A stretch of 43,863 nt of DNA from JAZMZS01 sp045120955. Lineage in GTDB: Bacteria; Bacillota; Clostridia; Oscillospirales; CAG-272. Shown here one piece after another: positions 1 to 8,886 of this stretch (the stretch's first letter is position 1; each line of letters starts with the position of its first letter). The notes under the pieces were generated by a model that was not told where the DNA came from, searched no databases, and saw nothing but the letters and a program-made list of their open reading frames with translations. A program made the translations under genes and the position numbers. Location: assembly GCA_045120955.1 (NCBI GenBank), contig JBGVFH010000087.1, positions 1 through 43,863 of the forward strand, written 5' to 3'.

Positions 1-141
1 AAGTACACTCTTCCCGGCAATGATAGCATGATAGTCGAAGGGACTATCCCCATCTCGCAGGAGCTTACCGATGAACAGTTGAAGTCTTACGTTGAGTCAT
101 TAAGAGCCGACATAGAAAAGCTTCTCACTGATACGGATAAA
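1..141. repeat. Left copy of the 141-bp terminal direct repeat
   Basis: Bases 1-141 are identical to 43723-43863. The repeat lies inside a coding frame that reads through the join. This is what a circular assembly with a k=141 overlap looks like, so the unique genome length is 43,722 bp. It is probably not a biological terminal repeat. Confidence 0.97.
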
Positions 142-2487
142 GAGTATATAAAAATACTCGAAAGCGTATATAACGGCGCAGCTCGTGATATGAAATCCAA
201 GAGGGATATTGAAAGGCTGGGCTATACAAATGCACGAAGCGATTATTATATTCCCATCAGGCGCGCTGATATAGCGAGTAGCGTGGATACGGAAAACTTC
301 TTTGATGAAATGAGAGTGAGCAACGCGTCGTTTAATAAGGATACTGTAAAAGGCGCTAAAAACAGACTGCTCATCGAATCAGCCGACGTGGTATTTAACC
401 GACATATTCGCGGAGTATGTCAGTATGCGCATCTGTCCGCACCCATTGAGAACTTTGATAGACTGTTCAATCTTGATGTGTCTGGAAATCAAAACGCGCC
501 ATACTCTATAGCCGTGGCAAGTGAAGACGTTTGGAAGAGCGGAAAGCAGTATTTCCAAAAGCTTATTTCAGACGTGCAGGGAATATCCCCAAAAACCGAG
601 GGAATGGCTGCCCTTGCTTTTCTTCGTAGCGGTTATGCAAAATATCAGCTTGGTGCAAATCCCAAGGTGTGGTTTACTCAGCTTTCCTCGATGTTTGCTT
701 CTTCAAGCATACTTGATGCGGATTGCATTACAAGGGGAATGTTTATAAAAGCAGAGGAGGTTGACAAATACAGTCCTTTGGCAAAACTGAGAAACAATGA
801 TAATACAGCGGCCATGGCACAAGGTGTTTTGGATAAAAATACGGTATCGAGACGTTTTGCAAGGAGCGCGGGAAAGCTGGGGGATGCTCTCATGATCCCC
901 GTCGGTAAGATGGATAGATTTGTCGTTTGCCGTCTGTTTGGCGCGTGTCAGGCTCAGGTCGAGAAGAATGGCGGTGCAAAGGTAGGAACTGAGACGAATA
1001 AACGCGCAGCAGGCGAGTTACTTGAAAAAGTCATTTTAGAGACACAACAAAACTCTATTGCTACCGAAAGATCTAAGGCTATGCGTTCTGGAAACGAGTT
1101 TATGAGAACCATAACAATGTTCTCAGCTGACAGCATGAAGACCATAGGCAGAGTTATAGACGGAATGGGAGAGGTATCGGTGTTAAGGGCTAAGCTCAAG
1201 GCGGCAACGGATCCAAAACTAAAACTGGAACTTGAGGCTCGTTTAAAGACGGCGAATCGAAAGGCGCGCAAGGCAATAGGCGCTCTCGTGACCTCTGCCG
1301 CGTATATGGTAGCAGTTGCTGAACTGTTCAGATGGCTGTTTGATAAAGAGACTGACGAGGACGAGACAGCGACTGAAAGGCTCGTGACGAACTTTGCTGG
1401 AAATATGCTCGGGGGTCTGCCGTTATTCAGGGACGTGTATTCGTATTTTATCGATGGTTTTGGCATGGAAAACTACGCATATTCTACGCTTAACGATCTT
1501 CTTGTCAGCGCGAAGAGTGTCACCGACGCGGCGACGCTTCTTGTGTCGGGAGATGGAACAAGCCAGGATATAGCGCTTTCTCTACGCAAAATGACTTATT
1601 CCGCGGGCCAGATCTTAGGAGTGCCTACGCGAAATCTATATAATGCCGTGTATGGCTTAACTAAGCGCTTTAGTCCGCAAACCGCTTATAAGCTTGATAA
1701 CGTATTTTATGAAAAAAATTATCAAACAGATCTCTACCGAGCTATCGAGGAAGATGACACTGAGATGATAGGCATGCTTATGAGTATGCTTTGGGGTGAG
1801 CGCATGGGAGACACGCTAAATGAAACAGTGTTTGACGAGCTTTATTTGTTGTCTCAAAAGGGTTATAAGGTCATGCCACGGGTTATTCCTGTGACATTGA
1901 CGGTCAATGATGAAGAAATCGCGCTTACAACAGAGCAAATACAGAAGATAAGAGAAAGCTATGCGGAATCTCTCGGTCATCTTACAAGTCTGTTTGAAAT
2001 CGAGGCGTATAAAACACTTTCTGATGAACAGAAGGTAGAGGCTATCAAACAAGTGTACAGTATTTGCTATGATTCAGCAATAGAATCCACTCTTGGGATA
2101 GATAAGGGTAAAAGTGTATTGATTGCCAAGACTATCGGAGCCGACTTACTTTCGATTGCTACTGTTGCCACGAAAGGAATCGCGAGTGACGTTGACAAGA
2201 ACGGTGATATCGTGAGTGGTAGCAAACGAAAAAAGGTTGTCTCGGCAATAAATGCTCTTAGTTTATCACCAGATCAGAAACTACTGCTTATATGTGCCAA
2301 GGGGTATAGCTTAAGCGACGGTGACGTGCGAGGACTCCGCGCTGAGAATGCCAAGAAACGGCTTTTGAGATACATACTCAATCTCAAAAATGTTACTCAG
2401 GAAGAAAAAGCCGAGCTTGCTAAGATATGCGGATTTGAGGTCAAAAATGGGAGAATTGTAGCAAAAACATCATTATCTGCACAATAA
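1..2487 (+). CDS. Giant polyvalent virion protein, 3' part (continues from the right end of the window)
   Basis: This is the C-terminal third of the gene that starts at 38029. The reading frame is open from base 1, and the 141-base terminal overlap places it in frame with the right-hand part, giving a 2,726-residue product on the circle. The ATG at 28 is internal, with no ribosome site. The segment is mostly helical. Around bases 1270-1350 there is a hydrophobic stretch (AIGALVTSAAYMVAVAELF) followed by an acidic linker and a second semi-hydrophobic region, resembling the membrane-associated C-terminal helical domains (LPD38-like) of phage polyvalent proteins; that family name is inferred. 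The TAA stop overlaps the late promoter element at 2484. Such proteins are thought to be packaged in the virion and delivered with the DNA. Confidence 0.85.
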   Translation, partial: KYTLPGNDSMIVEGTIPISQELTDEQLKSYVESLRADIEKLLTDTDKEYIKILESVYNGAARDMKSKRDIERLGYTNARSDYYIPIRRADIASSVDTENFFDEMRVSNASFNKDTVKGAKNRLLIESADVVFNRHIRGVCQYAHLSAPIENFDRLFNLDVSGNQNAPYSIAVASEDVWKSGKQYFQKLISDVQGISPKTEGMAALAFLRSGYAKYQLGANPKVWFTQLSSMFASSSILDADCITRGMFIKAEEVDKYSPLAKLRNNDNTAAMAQGVLDKNTVSRRFARSAGKLGDALMIPVGKMDRFVVCRLFGACQAQVEKNGGAKVGTETNKRAAGELLEKVILETQQNSIATERSKAMRSGNEFMRTITMFSADSMKTIGRVIDGMGEVSVLRAKLKAATDPKLKLELEARLKTANRKARKAIGALVTSAAYMVAVAELFRWLFDKETDEDETATERLVTNFAGNMLGGLPLFRDVYSYFIDGFGMENYAYSTLNDLLVSAKSVTDAATLLVSGDGTSQDIALSLRKMTYSAGQILGVPTRNLYNAVYGLTKRFSPQTAYKLDNVFYEKNYQTDLYRAIEEDDTEMIGMLMSMLWGERMGDTLNETVFDELYLLSQKGYKVMPRVIPVTLTVNDEEIALTTEQIQKIRESYAESLGHLTSLFEIEAYKTLSDEQKVEAIKQVYSICYDSAIESTLGIDKGKSVLIAKTIGADLLSIATVATKGIASDVDKNGDIVSGSKRKKVVSAINALSLSPDQKLLLICAKGYSLSDGDVRGLRAENAKKRLLRYILNLKNVTQEEKAELAKICGFEVKNGRIVAKTSLSAQ

Positions 2488-2527
2488 ATTGCGACTAAAT
2501 GCAGTTTAGTTTGTGGTATTATATTTT
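2484..2527 (+). promoter_or_regulatory. Late promoter element P1
   Basis: The element starts with ATAAATTGCGACTAAA, has TAGTTTGTG in the middle and ends with the -10-like TATTAT at 2517-2522, preceded by TG one base upstream (extended -10). The -35 position (17 bases upstream) holds ACTAAA, a poor match to TTGACA, which suggests an activator. The same layout with the same spacings occurs at 32057-32100 before the terminase genes. P1 overlaps the stop codon of the giant gene and reads into the capsid gene cluster. The promoter role is inferred from the repetition and placement. Confidence 0.6.
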
Positions 2528-2543
2528 GCAGGGAGGGATGCAT

Positions 2544-2708
2544 ATGTTTACGATAATTCCTGCACAAGAATCAGAAGTTACCAAGCTCGTTTGTCCTCAT
2601 TGTCACGAGAAGGTACCCAGAATAGGCATAAGGAAGGGCTCAAAGCTCGAAGGTCTAACCTTCAGGTGCCGCCGTTGCGGTCTGTTTTGGGAAGTTAAAA
2701 CTGAATAA
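2544..2708 (+). CDS. Small zinc-ribbon protein (54 aa)
   Basis: The product has two CxxC pairs (CPHC and CRRC) about 24 residues apart with a basic stretch between, the layout of a small zinc ribbon. The ATG at 2544 is chosen because GGGAGGG at 2531-2537 lies 6 bases upstream; the ATG at 2538 is too close. It is the first gene after the P1 element and is separated from the following late genes by a terminator-like hairpin, so it could be made on a short transcript of its own. Mu Com-like or late-regulatory roles are possible, but no specific family is recognised. Confidence 0.7.
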   Translation: MFTIIPAQESEVTKLVCPHCHEKVPRIGIRKGSKLEGLTFRCRRCGLFWEVKTE

Positions 2709-2732
2709 AATTGCGCCAAAGTCCATTGAGAC

Positions 2733-2779
2733 AGAGCCACATTTACCAAGGAAATATTGGTATTTGTGGCTCTTTTTTT
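2733..2779 (+). terminator. Rho-independent terminator-like hairpin in the late leader
   Basis: The arms AGAGCCACA (2733-2741) and TGTGGCTCT (2765-2773) pair perfectly, with ACC/GGT pairing continuing inside after a small internal loop, and a run of seven T follows. It lies between the zinc-ribbon gene and the capsid-cluster genes, so full late expression would need read-through or antitermination. Confidence 0.75.
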
Positions 2780-2810
2780 CTCAAAATTCTGAAAGAAGGA
2801 GGAAAGAAGT

Positions 2811-2936
2811 ATGTCTAAGAACAAGTTTGCTACCAATCAGGGCGGCGTCATCAAGTCGCCTAAGCCCACTAATCAGCCCAAGGCTACCGTTGTAAAGGGT
2901 AATGACCTTAGAAACGGAACTAAGAACTCTAAGTAA
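2811..2936 (+). CDS. Short basic protein (41 aa)
   Basis: An open frame of 41 codons starts at ATG 2811, 6 bases after an AGGAGGAAAG ribosome site, and ends with TAA at 2934. The product is Lys/Asn/Gly-rich and has no acidic cluster or cysteine (MSKNKFATNQGGV...NGTKNSK). The strong ribosome site and its place directly before the scaffold gene support it as real. It could be a small head or DNA-binding component; no function is recognised. Confidence 0.65.
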   Translation: MSKNKFATNQGGVIKSPKPTNQPKATVVKGNDLRNGTKNSK

Positions 2937-2967
2937 TTCACAATAAACGCACAGGAGGAGAAACGAC

Positions 2968-3843
2968 ATGGAAAACGATAAGATACTCGACGAAGAACTC
3001 GACACCGAATTGGACGAGGATACTTCATATGAAGACGACGCCAATGACGATGGAGAAAGAGACGATGAGTTTGAGTACGACAAGGACGGCAATATAATCA
3101 TTCCCGAAGTTGTCTTTGACGATGAGGACGCAGAAGACGACGAAGAAAAGGCAGATGAGGAAGCCGCTGAGGAATCGGATGAGTCCGACACGGATGCGGA
3201 GAGCGAGGACTCCGAAGAAGCAGAGGAAGCACCCGAAACAAATAACGCAAGCGACGAAAAGGACGCACGAATTGCAGAGCTTGAAGCAGAGCTTGAAAAG
3301 CTCAAGAATCAGGGCAAGGACACTCTTTCCAAGCTTGGCGTAAAGAGTGACGATGTTATGGAGGGGCTTGTATCACTTGCTGCAGAGGCAGACGGTACAA
3401 CTCCCGAAGAATATCTCAAGAAAAAGCTCTCAGAGGAACAAGCAGCACAGGGCGTCGCTCTTTTGAGGGCACAGGAGTTTGAGAAGATCGCTCGCGCAGA
3501 TCTTGCAGAGCTTCACGCCGCTTACCCTGAGACAAAGCAGTATACCGACATCCGAAAGCTTCCTGAGGATATTCTTGCGAAGTTCGGAAGGTTTCGTGAT
3601 GCTGGTCTTTCTGCTAAAGAGGCTTATGCAGCGGCAAATCCCGACGGCATAAGACAGAACATAGCGACAGCTGTAAAGAAGCAGTCGCTCCACGAGTCAA
3701 AGAGTCATCTCCGCACGGCAGTTCCCAAGGGCTCAAAGGATAATTCCGTTGTAATGCCCAAGTCCGAGCTTGCACGCTGGAGAGATATTTTTCCCGGAAT
3801 GTCTGACAAGGAACTTCAATCCTTGTACAAATCAACAATCTAA
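2968..3843 (+). CDS. Capsid scaffolding protein
   Basis: This 291-residue protein has an extremely acidic first third (Asp/Glu runs to about residue 95), a short coiled coil near residues 96-116 (ARIAELEAELEKLKNQ), and a helical, more basic C-terminus. Acidic, coiled-coil proteins immediately upstream of the decoration and major capsid genes are typical scaffolds, which interact with capsid protein through a basic C-terminal helix. The start ATG follows CAGGAGGAG. No protease motif is evident. Identification rests on composition and position. Confidence 0.75.
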   Translation: MENDKILDEELDTELDEDTSYEDDANDDGERDDEFEYDKDGNIIIPEVVFDDEDAEDDEEKADEEAAEESDESDTDAESEDSEEAEEAPETNNASDEKDARIAELEAELEKLKNQGKDTLSKLGVKSDDVMEGLVSLAAEADGTTPEEYLKKKLSEEQAAQGVALLRAQEFEKIARADLAELHAAYPETKQYTDIRKLPEDILAKFGRFRDAGLSAKEAYAAANPDGIRQNIATAVKKQSLHESKSHLRTAVPKGSKDNSVVMPKSELARWRDIFPGMSDKELQSLYKSTI

Positions 3844-3858
3844 ATAAGGAGAATCAAA

Positions 3859-4257
3859 ATGTTTAAGCTTTTGAAAATTGAAAACGCTCGTATGAACGTA
3901 CCTGAGCCCGTATTTCATGAAGCAACTGCTGGCGAGGCAATTGCTATTGGGGAGGCTCTTGTACTTACGAGCGGTAAACTTACAAAGTGCGGAGCTACTA
4001 CCAAGCCCGAATTTATCGCAATCGGTCAGCTCAGCGCAGGCGCAGCAGACCGCAAGGTAGCAGTTTGCCGCGTTGAATCCAATCAGGTATATGAGGTACC
4101 CGTTACCGCCGCACCTTCATCGCTCAAGGTTGGCGACAAGGTGACCATTCACACGGACGGTCTTCAGGTCACCGCAACCAAAGACGGCGGCTTGGTAACT
4201 GTTGAGTCTATCAACGGTGCAGCTGCTGCAGGCGACACTATTGTCGTCAGAATATAA
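3859..4257 (+). CDS. Capsid decoration/stabilisation-type protein
   Basis: This 132-residue beta-rich protein is Ala/Val/Gly-rich (AGEAIAIGEALVLTSGKL, FIAIGQLSAGAADRKVAV), with strand-turn repetition typical of small head-decoration or cement proteins. It lies between scaffold and major capsid protein, 15 bases after the scaffold stop, with an AAGGAG site before ATG 3859. The assignment is by position and composition. Confidence 0.6.
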   Translation: MFKLLKIENARMNVPEPVFHEATAGEAIAIGEALVLTSGKLTKCGATTKPEFIAIGQLSAGAADRKVAVCRVESNQVYEVPVTAAPSSLKVGDKVTIHTDGLQVTATKDGGLVTVESINGAAAAGDTIVVRI

Positions 4258-4273
4258 TCAGGAGGATTAAATA

Positions 4274-5317
4274 ATGTCTAATTTTCATTACAGCGCAATG
4301 TCGGGCAAAAACGACCCGATGTTTGGTAAGTTTGAGCACCCTATAAAGGCGCTCATTGAGAACGAGTCCAAAATATTGGAAAAGGAGAAGTCTATTCTTG
4401 ACGTCCTGTTCAACGTAGAGAAGTCCAACAAGTACGCCGAGACTATCATGGGTGAGTCTGACTTTGACACTTTCATGGCAAAGGAAGAGGGTCAGGGCGC
4501 AGAGAACGACTCCGTAGAGAAGACCTACGACAAGACCATTTCTCATATCGAATTTGCTAAGGAATTTACCATCACTCGTAAGATGGCTGACGACGCAAAG
4601 TTTGGTATGGGTGCAAACATGACCAACAAGCCCAAGAAGTTCGTAAGAGCTTACTACAAGACCAGAGTTAAGCTCGCTGCGCAGGCGCTTATCAATGCGA
4701 CCAAGACAAGCTTTGTTTTTAACAAGGCAAATGTAGACCTTACTACAGGAGACAAGCTTCCCCTGTTCCACAACAAGCACACCTACTCAACCGACAAGAT
4801 GAAGGGCAAGACTCAGTCCAACTACTTCTACGGTGATATTTCCTCCAGTGCAGATAAGCTCCAGAAGACTCTCGCAGTCCTTGCAAACAAGATGCGTAAC
4901 TTCAAGGATGAGAACGGTGAGATCATGGGTTACACCGCCGACACTCTTATCATTCCCTGTAACAGACCCGATCTTGAGATGATAGCAAAGGCTGTAATCG
5001 GCACCGAAAGAACAACCGGCTCCGACTACAACGATATCAACACTCAGTACGGCAACTGGACTCTTGTGGTTCTTGACTACTGGGAGTCCGACAGAGACGA
5101 GATCATGGTACAGTCCTCTGAGGCAAACAAGAATCTCCTTGGTAATATGTTCTTCAACCGTGTAAAGCTTGACATCACAAATGGTATTGATCCTCACACC
5201 AGAAACTTCTTCTGGAACGGATACTGCCGTATGGGTGTAGGCTTTGGCGCTTGGAAGCACATGCTCCGCGCTGTTAACTCTACATCTTCTGTAACTAACG
5301 CAGACGCACTCGCATAA
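4274..5317 (+). CDS. Major capsid protein (HK97-fold type)
   Basis: This 347-residue soluble protein has the layout of HK97-fold major capsid proteins: an N-terminal helical arm (IKALIENESKILEKEKSI), a central alpha/beta body with an E-loop-like stretch, and a C-terminal strand-rich A-domain. It follows scaffold and decoration genes and precedes the adaptor gene. It has a strong ribosome site (CAGGAGGATT), and its codon choice is narrow compared with its neighbours, as expected for the most expressed virion gene. No cleavage delta domain is seen, since the scaffold is separate. Confidence 0.85.
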   Translation: MSNFHYSAMSGKNDPMFGKFEHPIKALIENESKILEKEKSILDVLFNVEKSNKYAETIMGESDFDTFMAKEEGQGAENDSVEKTYDKTISHIEFAKEFTITRKMADDAKFGMGANMTNKPKKFVRAYYKTRVKLAAQALINATKTSFVFNKANVDLTTGDKLPLFHNKHTYSTDKMKGKTQSNYFYGDISSSADKLQKTLAVLANKMRNFKDENGEIMGYTADTLIIPCNRPDLEMIAKAVIGTERTTGSDYNDINTQYGNWTLVVLDYWESDRDEIMVQSSEANKNLLGNMFFNRVKLDITNGIDPHTRNFFWNGYCRMGVGFGAWKHMLRAVNSTSSVTNADALA

Positions 5318-5346
5318 GAAGCTTGCGAGTCTGATAGGAGGACAAC

Positions 5347-6258
5347 GTGCGCGTATCTGAGTTATACAAGCAGGTAGCTCAGTTAGGCTTTGAGGACTCT
5401 CTTGAGGACGATAGCAGATTCTATTATGCGGCAAATAGAGCCTTACTGCAGGTCAGTGCAATACGCCCTGCAGTAAGTGCTTATATAATCAACCATAAGC
5501 CTATGAAGAATCTGATAAAGGAAAACACCTTTACTCCCATAGAGAGGGCTGAAGACCTTTGTTTTGAGGCTACCGATGCAAAATCCTACTACTTTGAGGC
5601 AGACGGCAACGGCACTGTGTATGTTGAGACGGTAAACCAAAGCGGTGCGTGGGAAATAATTGGCGTGAAAAAGTTCTCTGCAAATCACAATTTTGTCGCT
5701 TACAGAGGCTTTGTCAAAAACGACGGTGAGTTTACCACGGGGCTGTTCAGACTTCGCTTTGTTGGTGAATATCTGTACTCTGTAAAGAACGTTGCAATGT
5801 ACAGACATATCTACTCCGACGCAGAGGAAGATATACCAGCATACAACGCATATACCCGTTATGATATAAGTGCTCTCGCACCGGGATTTCTCTCGCTTGA
5901 GACACCGCCTATAACGGTGGACGAAAACAATATGCGTCTTAACCAAGATTACGACGTCGAGGGTGAAAGAGTTATACTTCTCCCGCACGACACCACAGGC
6001 TGCTTCAAGGTGCTATATCGCCGCAAGCCTGCCGAGTTGGAATATATAGGCTCTGCGGTGGACGACGAGACAGTTATTGATTTGGATGAGGAGCTTTGCT
6101 CATTGTTGCCTACGCTGATCGCTTCTTACGTTTGGGTGGAGGATGAGCCGACAATGGCGGAATACTATCTTGTACTTTATCGTGAGCGTGCTATGGATAT
6201 AGAGCGTAGGATCAAGCGCTCGACCCCCGTGGCTATCAATAATACGAATGGCTGGTGA
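5347..6258 (+). CDS. Head-tail adaptor / tail tubular protein A-like
   Basis: This 303-residue protein starts at GTG 5347, after ATAGGAGG. The N-terminus (VSELYKQVAQLGFED) and the C-terminal helical segment (LDEELCSLLPTLIASYVWVEDEPTMAEYYLVLYRERAMDIERR) resemble head-completion adaptors of short-tailed phages (T7 gp11/P22 gp4-type helices), with a large beta-domain between them. It sits between the capsid and the nozzle-like protein, where an adaptor is expected. Sequence-only recognition is moderate. Confidence 0.6.
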   Translation: MRVSELYKQVAQLGFEDSLEDDSRFYYAANRALLQVSAIRPAVSAYIINHKPMKNLIKENTFTPIERAEDLCFEATDAKSYYFEADGNGTVYVETVNQSGAWEIIGVKKFSANHNFVAYRGFVKNDGEFTTGLFRLRFVGEYLYSVKNVAMYRHIYSDAEEDIPAYNAYTRYDISALAPGFLSLETPPITVDENNMRLNQDYDVEGERVILLPHDTTGCFKVLYRRKPAELEYIGSAVDDETVIDLDEELCSLLPTLIASYVWVEDEPTMAEYYLVLYRERAMDIERRIKRSTPVAINNTNGW

Positions 6259-6262
6259 TAAT

Positions 6263-8878
6263 ATGGCAAAGAACATACTCCAAAGCAACGACGTATATAA
6301 CGCATACTACGGCGACTTCCGAGGCGTTGATTTTTCAAGCGACCACACACAGGTCCATAAGCAGCGCCTCGCATACGCCGCAAACGTATTTAAAGACTAT
6401 CAATCGGGGCAAGGTCAAGCACTTGAGACCATAGCAGGATTTAGGCGCAGGATCGAGCTACCCGAAAACCCTTTTATCTATGGAATACACCGCTTTCAGC
6501 ACCGAGAGGCAGGCAAGATACTGACAAAGGTGTTTGTCCATGCAGGTGATAAGCTGTATCTGTGGCACAACTACCCCCACAGCATCAACGTTGTTATAAA
6601 AGAGACTATAACGCTCCCGGAGGAAAGCGACAATATAAATGGCACGCGCATATTCAAGATAAAGCTTGGCGATAATGTAGCAGCGGTGAGGGATGTAACC
6701 AAGACCGACGGAGAGAGCATATACCTCAACGTAGACTATTACGACCCCAAAACGCATGAGCTGAGCATATCAAGAGGAGACATCACGCAAGGCGACAATT
6801 TATATGTATCCTATGTAGAGGGCATTATAACCACTGACGACGCATTGTTTGCGGGTATGAATGCCCGAGCGAGTGCGTCTTTTGTATTTAATAACAAGCT
6901 TTATCTTATCGACGGCAAGAACTATATAGTTTACGACGGCAATACGATAGGCAGTGTTATGGATAATGCGTATATTCCAACCACTTATATCAACATTGTA
7001 CCCAGCGGTGAGAATGCGGACATAGGCAAGGAATACGAAATGCGAAACATTTTGCAGCCTAAGTTCAAGCACACCTTCATTGCAGACGGTACTACCACAG
7101 AATTTTATCTCAACGAAAACGAGCTTGATTCCGTAGTCGAGGTCAAAGTATACGGTGAGATCGTAGAAGATTACGAGGTGGATCTGTTACACGGCAAGAT
7201 CACGCTTGCGGAAGCACCACAGCGCCCCGAGGACGTGGAGAACGGTGCGTACCCTGAATTCTATGCAGGCGTAGAGATCACTGCTCAGAAAACGTTTACA
7301 AGCATCTCAGGTGTCACTGACGAATTGGCAAACATCGAGACACTTATAACCAACTGCACAATAGCAACGATCTTTGACAATCGTGTGTTTATGTCGGGTA
7401 ATCCCAACTATCCCAATCACGTCTTTTACTGTGGTCTTAACTCTACAGGATATGCAGACCCCACATTTTTTGGTGCATTCAACTATATGCAGGACGGAGT
7501 AGGTAATTCACCCATCACGGGAATGATACCTGTTGCCGACACTCTTATGGTGCTCAAGGGAGATACCACGCAAGACGGCTCGGTATACTTCCATACGCCT
7601 ACTGAGACAGGTGAGCATCTTAAGCCGAAGATATACCCCTCCACACAAGGACTGTGCGGTATAGGATGCCTTGGAGCGTGTGTGAACTTTATGGACGACC
7701 CGGTATTCATATCTCGCTTGGGCGTTGAGGCTGTCGGTCAGCTTTCTGTGAGATATGAGAGGGCAATAGAACACCGATCAAGCCTTATTGACGCAAAGCT
7801 TGTAGGATATGACCTCAAGAACGCTGTGCTGGAGGAGTGGAACGGATATCTGATGGTGCTTGTGGACGGAAAGATTTTTATGGCAGACAGCCGGCAGAGA
7901 TATACACACGAGCACGGCACTATGCAGTACGAGTGGTACTACCTTGAAGATATCGGAGTGTTTGAGGGGCAGTACACCGAATACAGATACGCCACAGAAC
8001 TGTACAAGGAGCTTGAGGGCGTTACTGTGAGATACTGCACTAAGTGCCACCGCTCAGAGGCTGATTGCATATGCGAGGACGAGGGAAACATTATAGAGCT
8101 TCCGCTTGGAATTGCCAATGCAGTGTATTTTGGTGACATAGACGAGGTGAAGGATCTCACGGGCGTGGTGGTTAATCCTGCAGACGACGACGGTAAAGCT
8201 ACAGTATCTGTCATTGAGGAGCGTGTTACGGCAATGATAGAAGAAGTCCCGCACAGCGTTGGCATTTCCTATGCCGTTCATGAACTGATAGACCCCCTCA
8301 CGGAATCGGTAACAGGCTACGAGGCGTACTTATGTGAGACAAAAGGAAACTACACAGGAGGCGTTTTTAAGCGTGCTACATCGCTCAAGTCAATGGACGA
8401 CAACCTATTTTTTGGCACATCAAACGGAGTTGTGTGTTCGTTCAACTTTGACAAGCGCTCAAGCACAGGGGAGATACCGTCTCAGTATTATACTTTTGAC
8501 GAACGCACGATATATTGCGGTGTTGCGACCAAGATGGACTGTTGCAACGTCCCGCACCTTACCAAGACTACCATTAAGAAGTCCACGGTCATTAAGACCA
8601 AAGCATTGCAGACCTCCGCAGCAAAGATCAAGGTCAGAAGCAACAGGAAGCCTTATGAGCAAATATCCCGTATTAACAGCACGAGATTTTCGTTTGATAA
8701 TATGGACTTTGCCGACTTCTCATTTGCAACTACTGACCAAAGCTTGTTTGCTGTAAAAGAAAAGGAAAAGAAGTGGGTCGAAAAGCAATACTATGTCTAT
8801 TCTGACGAGTATATGAAGCCCTTTGCTCTTTTCTATATCTCGTATCGCTACAAGATAGCGGGACGTTACAAAGAATAG
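6263..8878 (+). CDS. Tail nozzle / tail tubular protein B-like virion protein with a Cys knuckle
   Basis: The product has 871 residues from ATG 6263; an in-frame ATG at 6248 overlaps the preceding gene more and lacks a better ribosome site. The N-terminus (FRGVDFSSDHTQVHKQRLAYAANVFKDY) followed by long beta-rich repeats (YLWHNYP, FNNKLYLIDGKNYIVYDG, YFHTPTETGEHL) resembles beta-propeller-like nozzle proteins of podoviruses. A CxxC-x6-CxC motif with Cys 592, 595, 602 and 604 interrupts the body and may bind a metal. Exactly the same spacing occurs in the portal protein of this phage. The gene overlaps no following gene and precedes the fibre gene by 8 bases. Confidence 0.6.
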   Translation: MAKNILQSNDVYNAYYGDFRGVDFSSDHTQVHKQRLAYAANVFKDYQSGQGQALETIAGFRRRIELPENPFIYGIHRFQHREAGKILTKVFVHAGDKLYLWHNYPHSINVVIKETITLPEESDNINGTRIFKIKLGDNVAAVRDVTKTDGESIYLNVDYYDPKTHELSISRGDITQGDNLYVSYVEGIITTDDALFAGMNARASASFVFNNKLYLIDGKNYIVYDGNTIGSVMDNAYIPTTYINIVPSGENADIGKEYEMRNILQPKFKHTFIADGTTTEFYLNENELDSVVEVKVYGEIVEDYEVDLLHGKITLAEAPQRPEDVENGAYPEFYAGVEITAQKTFTSISGVTDELANIETLITNCTIATIFDNRVFMSGNPNYPNHVFYCGLNSTGYADPTFFGAFNYMQDGVGNSPITGMIPVADTLMVLKGDTTQDGSVYFHTPTETGEHLKPKIYPSTQGLCGIGCLGACVNFMDDPVFISRLGVEAVGQLSVRYERAIEHRSSLIDAKLVGYDLKNAVLEEWNGYLMVLVDGKIFMADSRQRYTHEHGTMQYEWYYLEDIGVFEGQYTEYRYATELYKELEGVTVRYCTKCHRSEADCICEDEGNIIELPLGIANAVYFGDIDEVKDLTGVVVNPADDDGKATVSVIEERVTAMIEEVPHSVGISYAVHELIDPLTESVTGYEAYLCETKGNYTGGVFKRATSLKSMDDNLFFGTSNGVVCSFNFDKRSSTGEIPSQYYTFDERTIYCGVATKMDCCNVPHLTKTTIKKSTVIKTKALQTSAAKIKVRSNRKPYEQISRINSTRFSFDNMDFADFSFATTDQSLFAVKEKEKKWVEKQYYVYSDEYMKPFALFYISYRYKIAGRYKE

Positions 8879-8886
8879 GAGTAATC

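Noticed and set aside
954..1466. 170-residue antisense frame, and other long minus-strand frames in the structural region (e.g. 4247-4780, 38572-39624)
   Set aside because: Ser- or Cys/Leu-rich shadow translations of well-supported plus-strand genes, with no ribosome sites or family resemblance.
28..2487. Stand-alone 819-residue gene starting at the ATG at 28
   Set aside because: The frame is open upstream through base 1 and across the terminal overlap into 38029-43863, and no ribosome site precedes the ATG.
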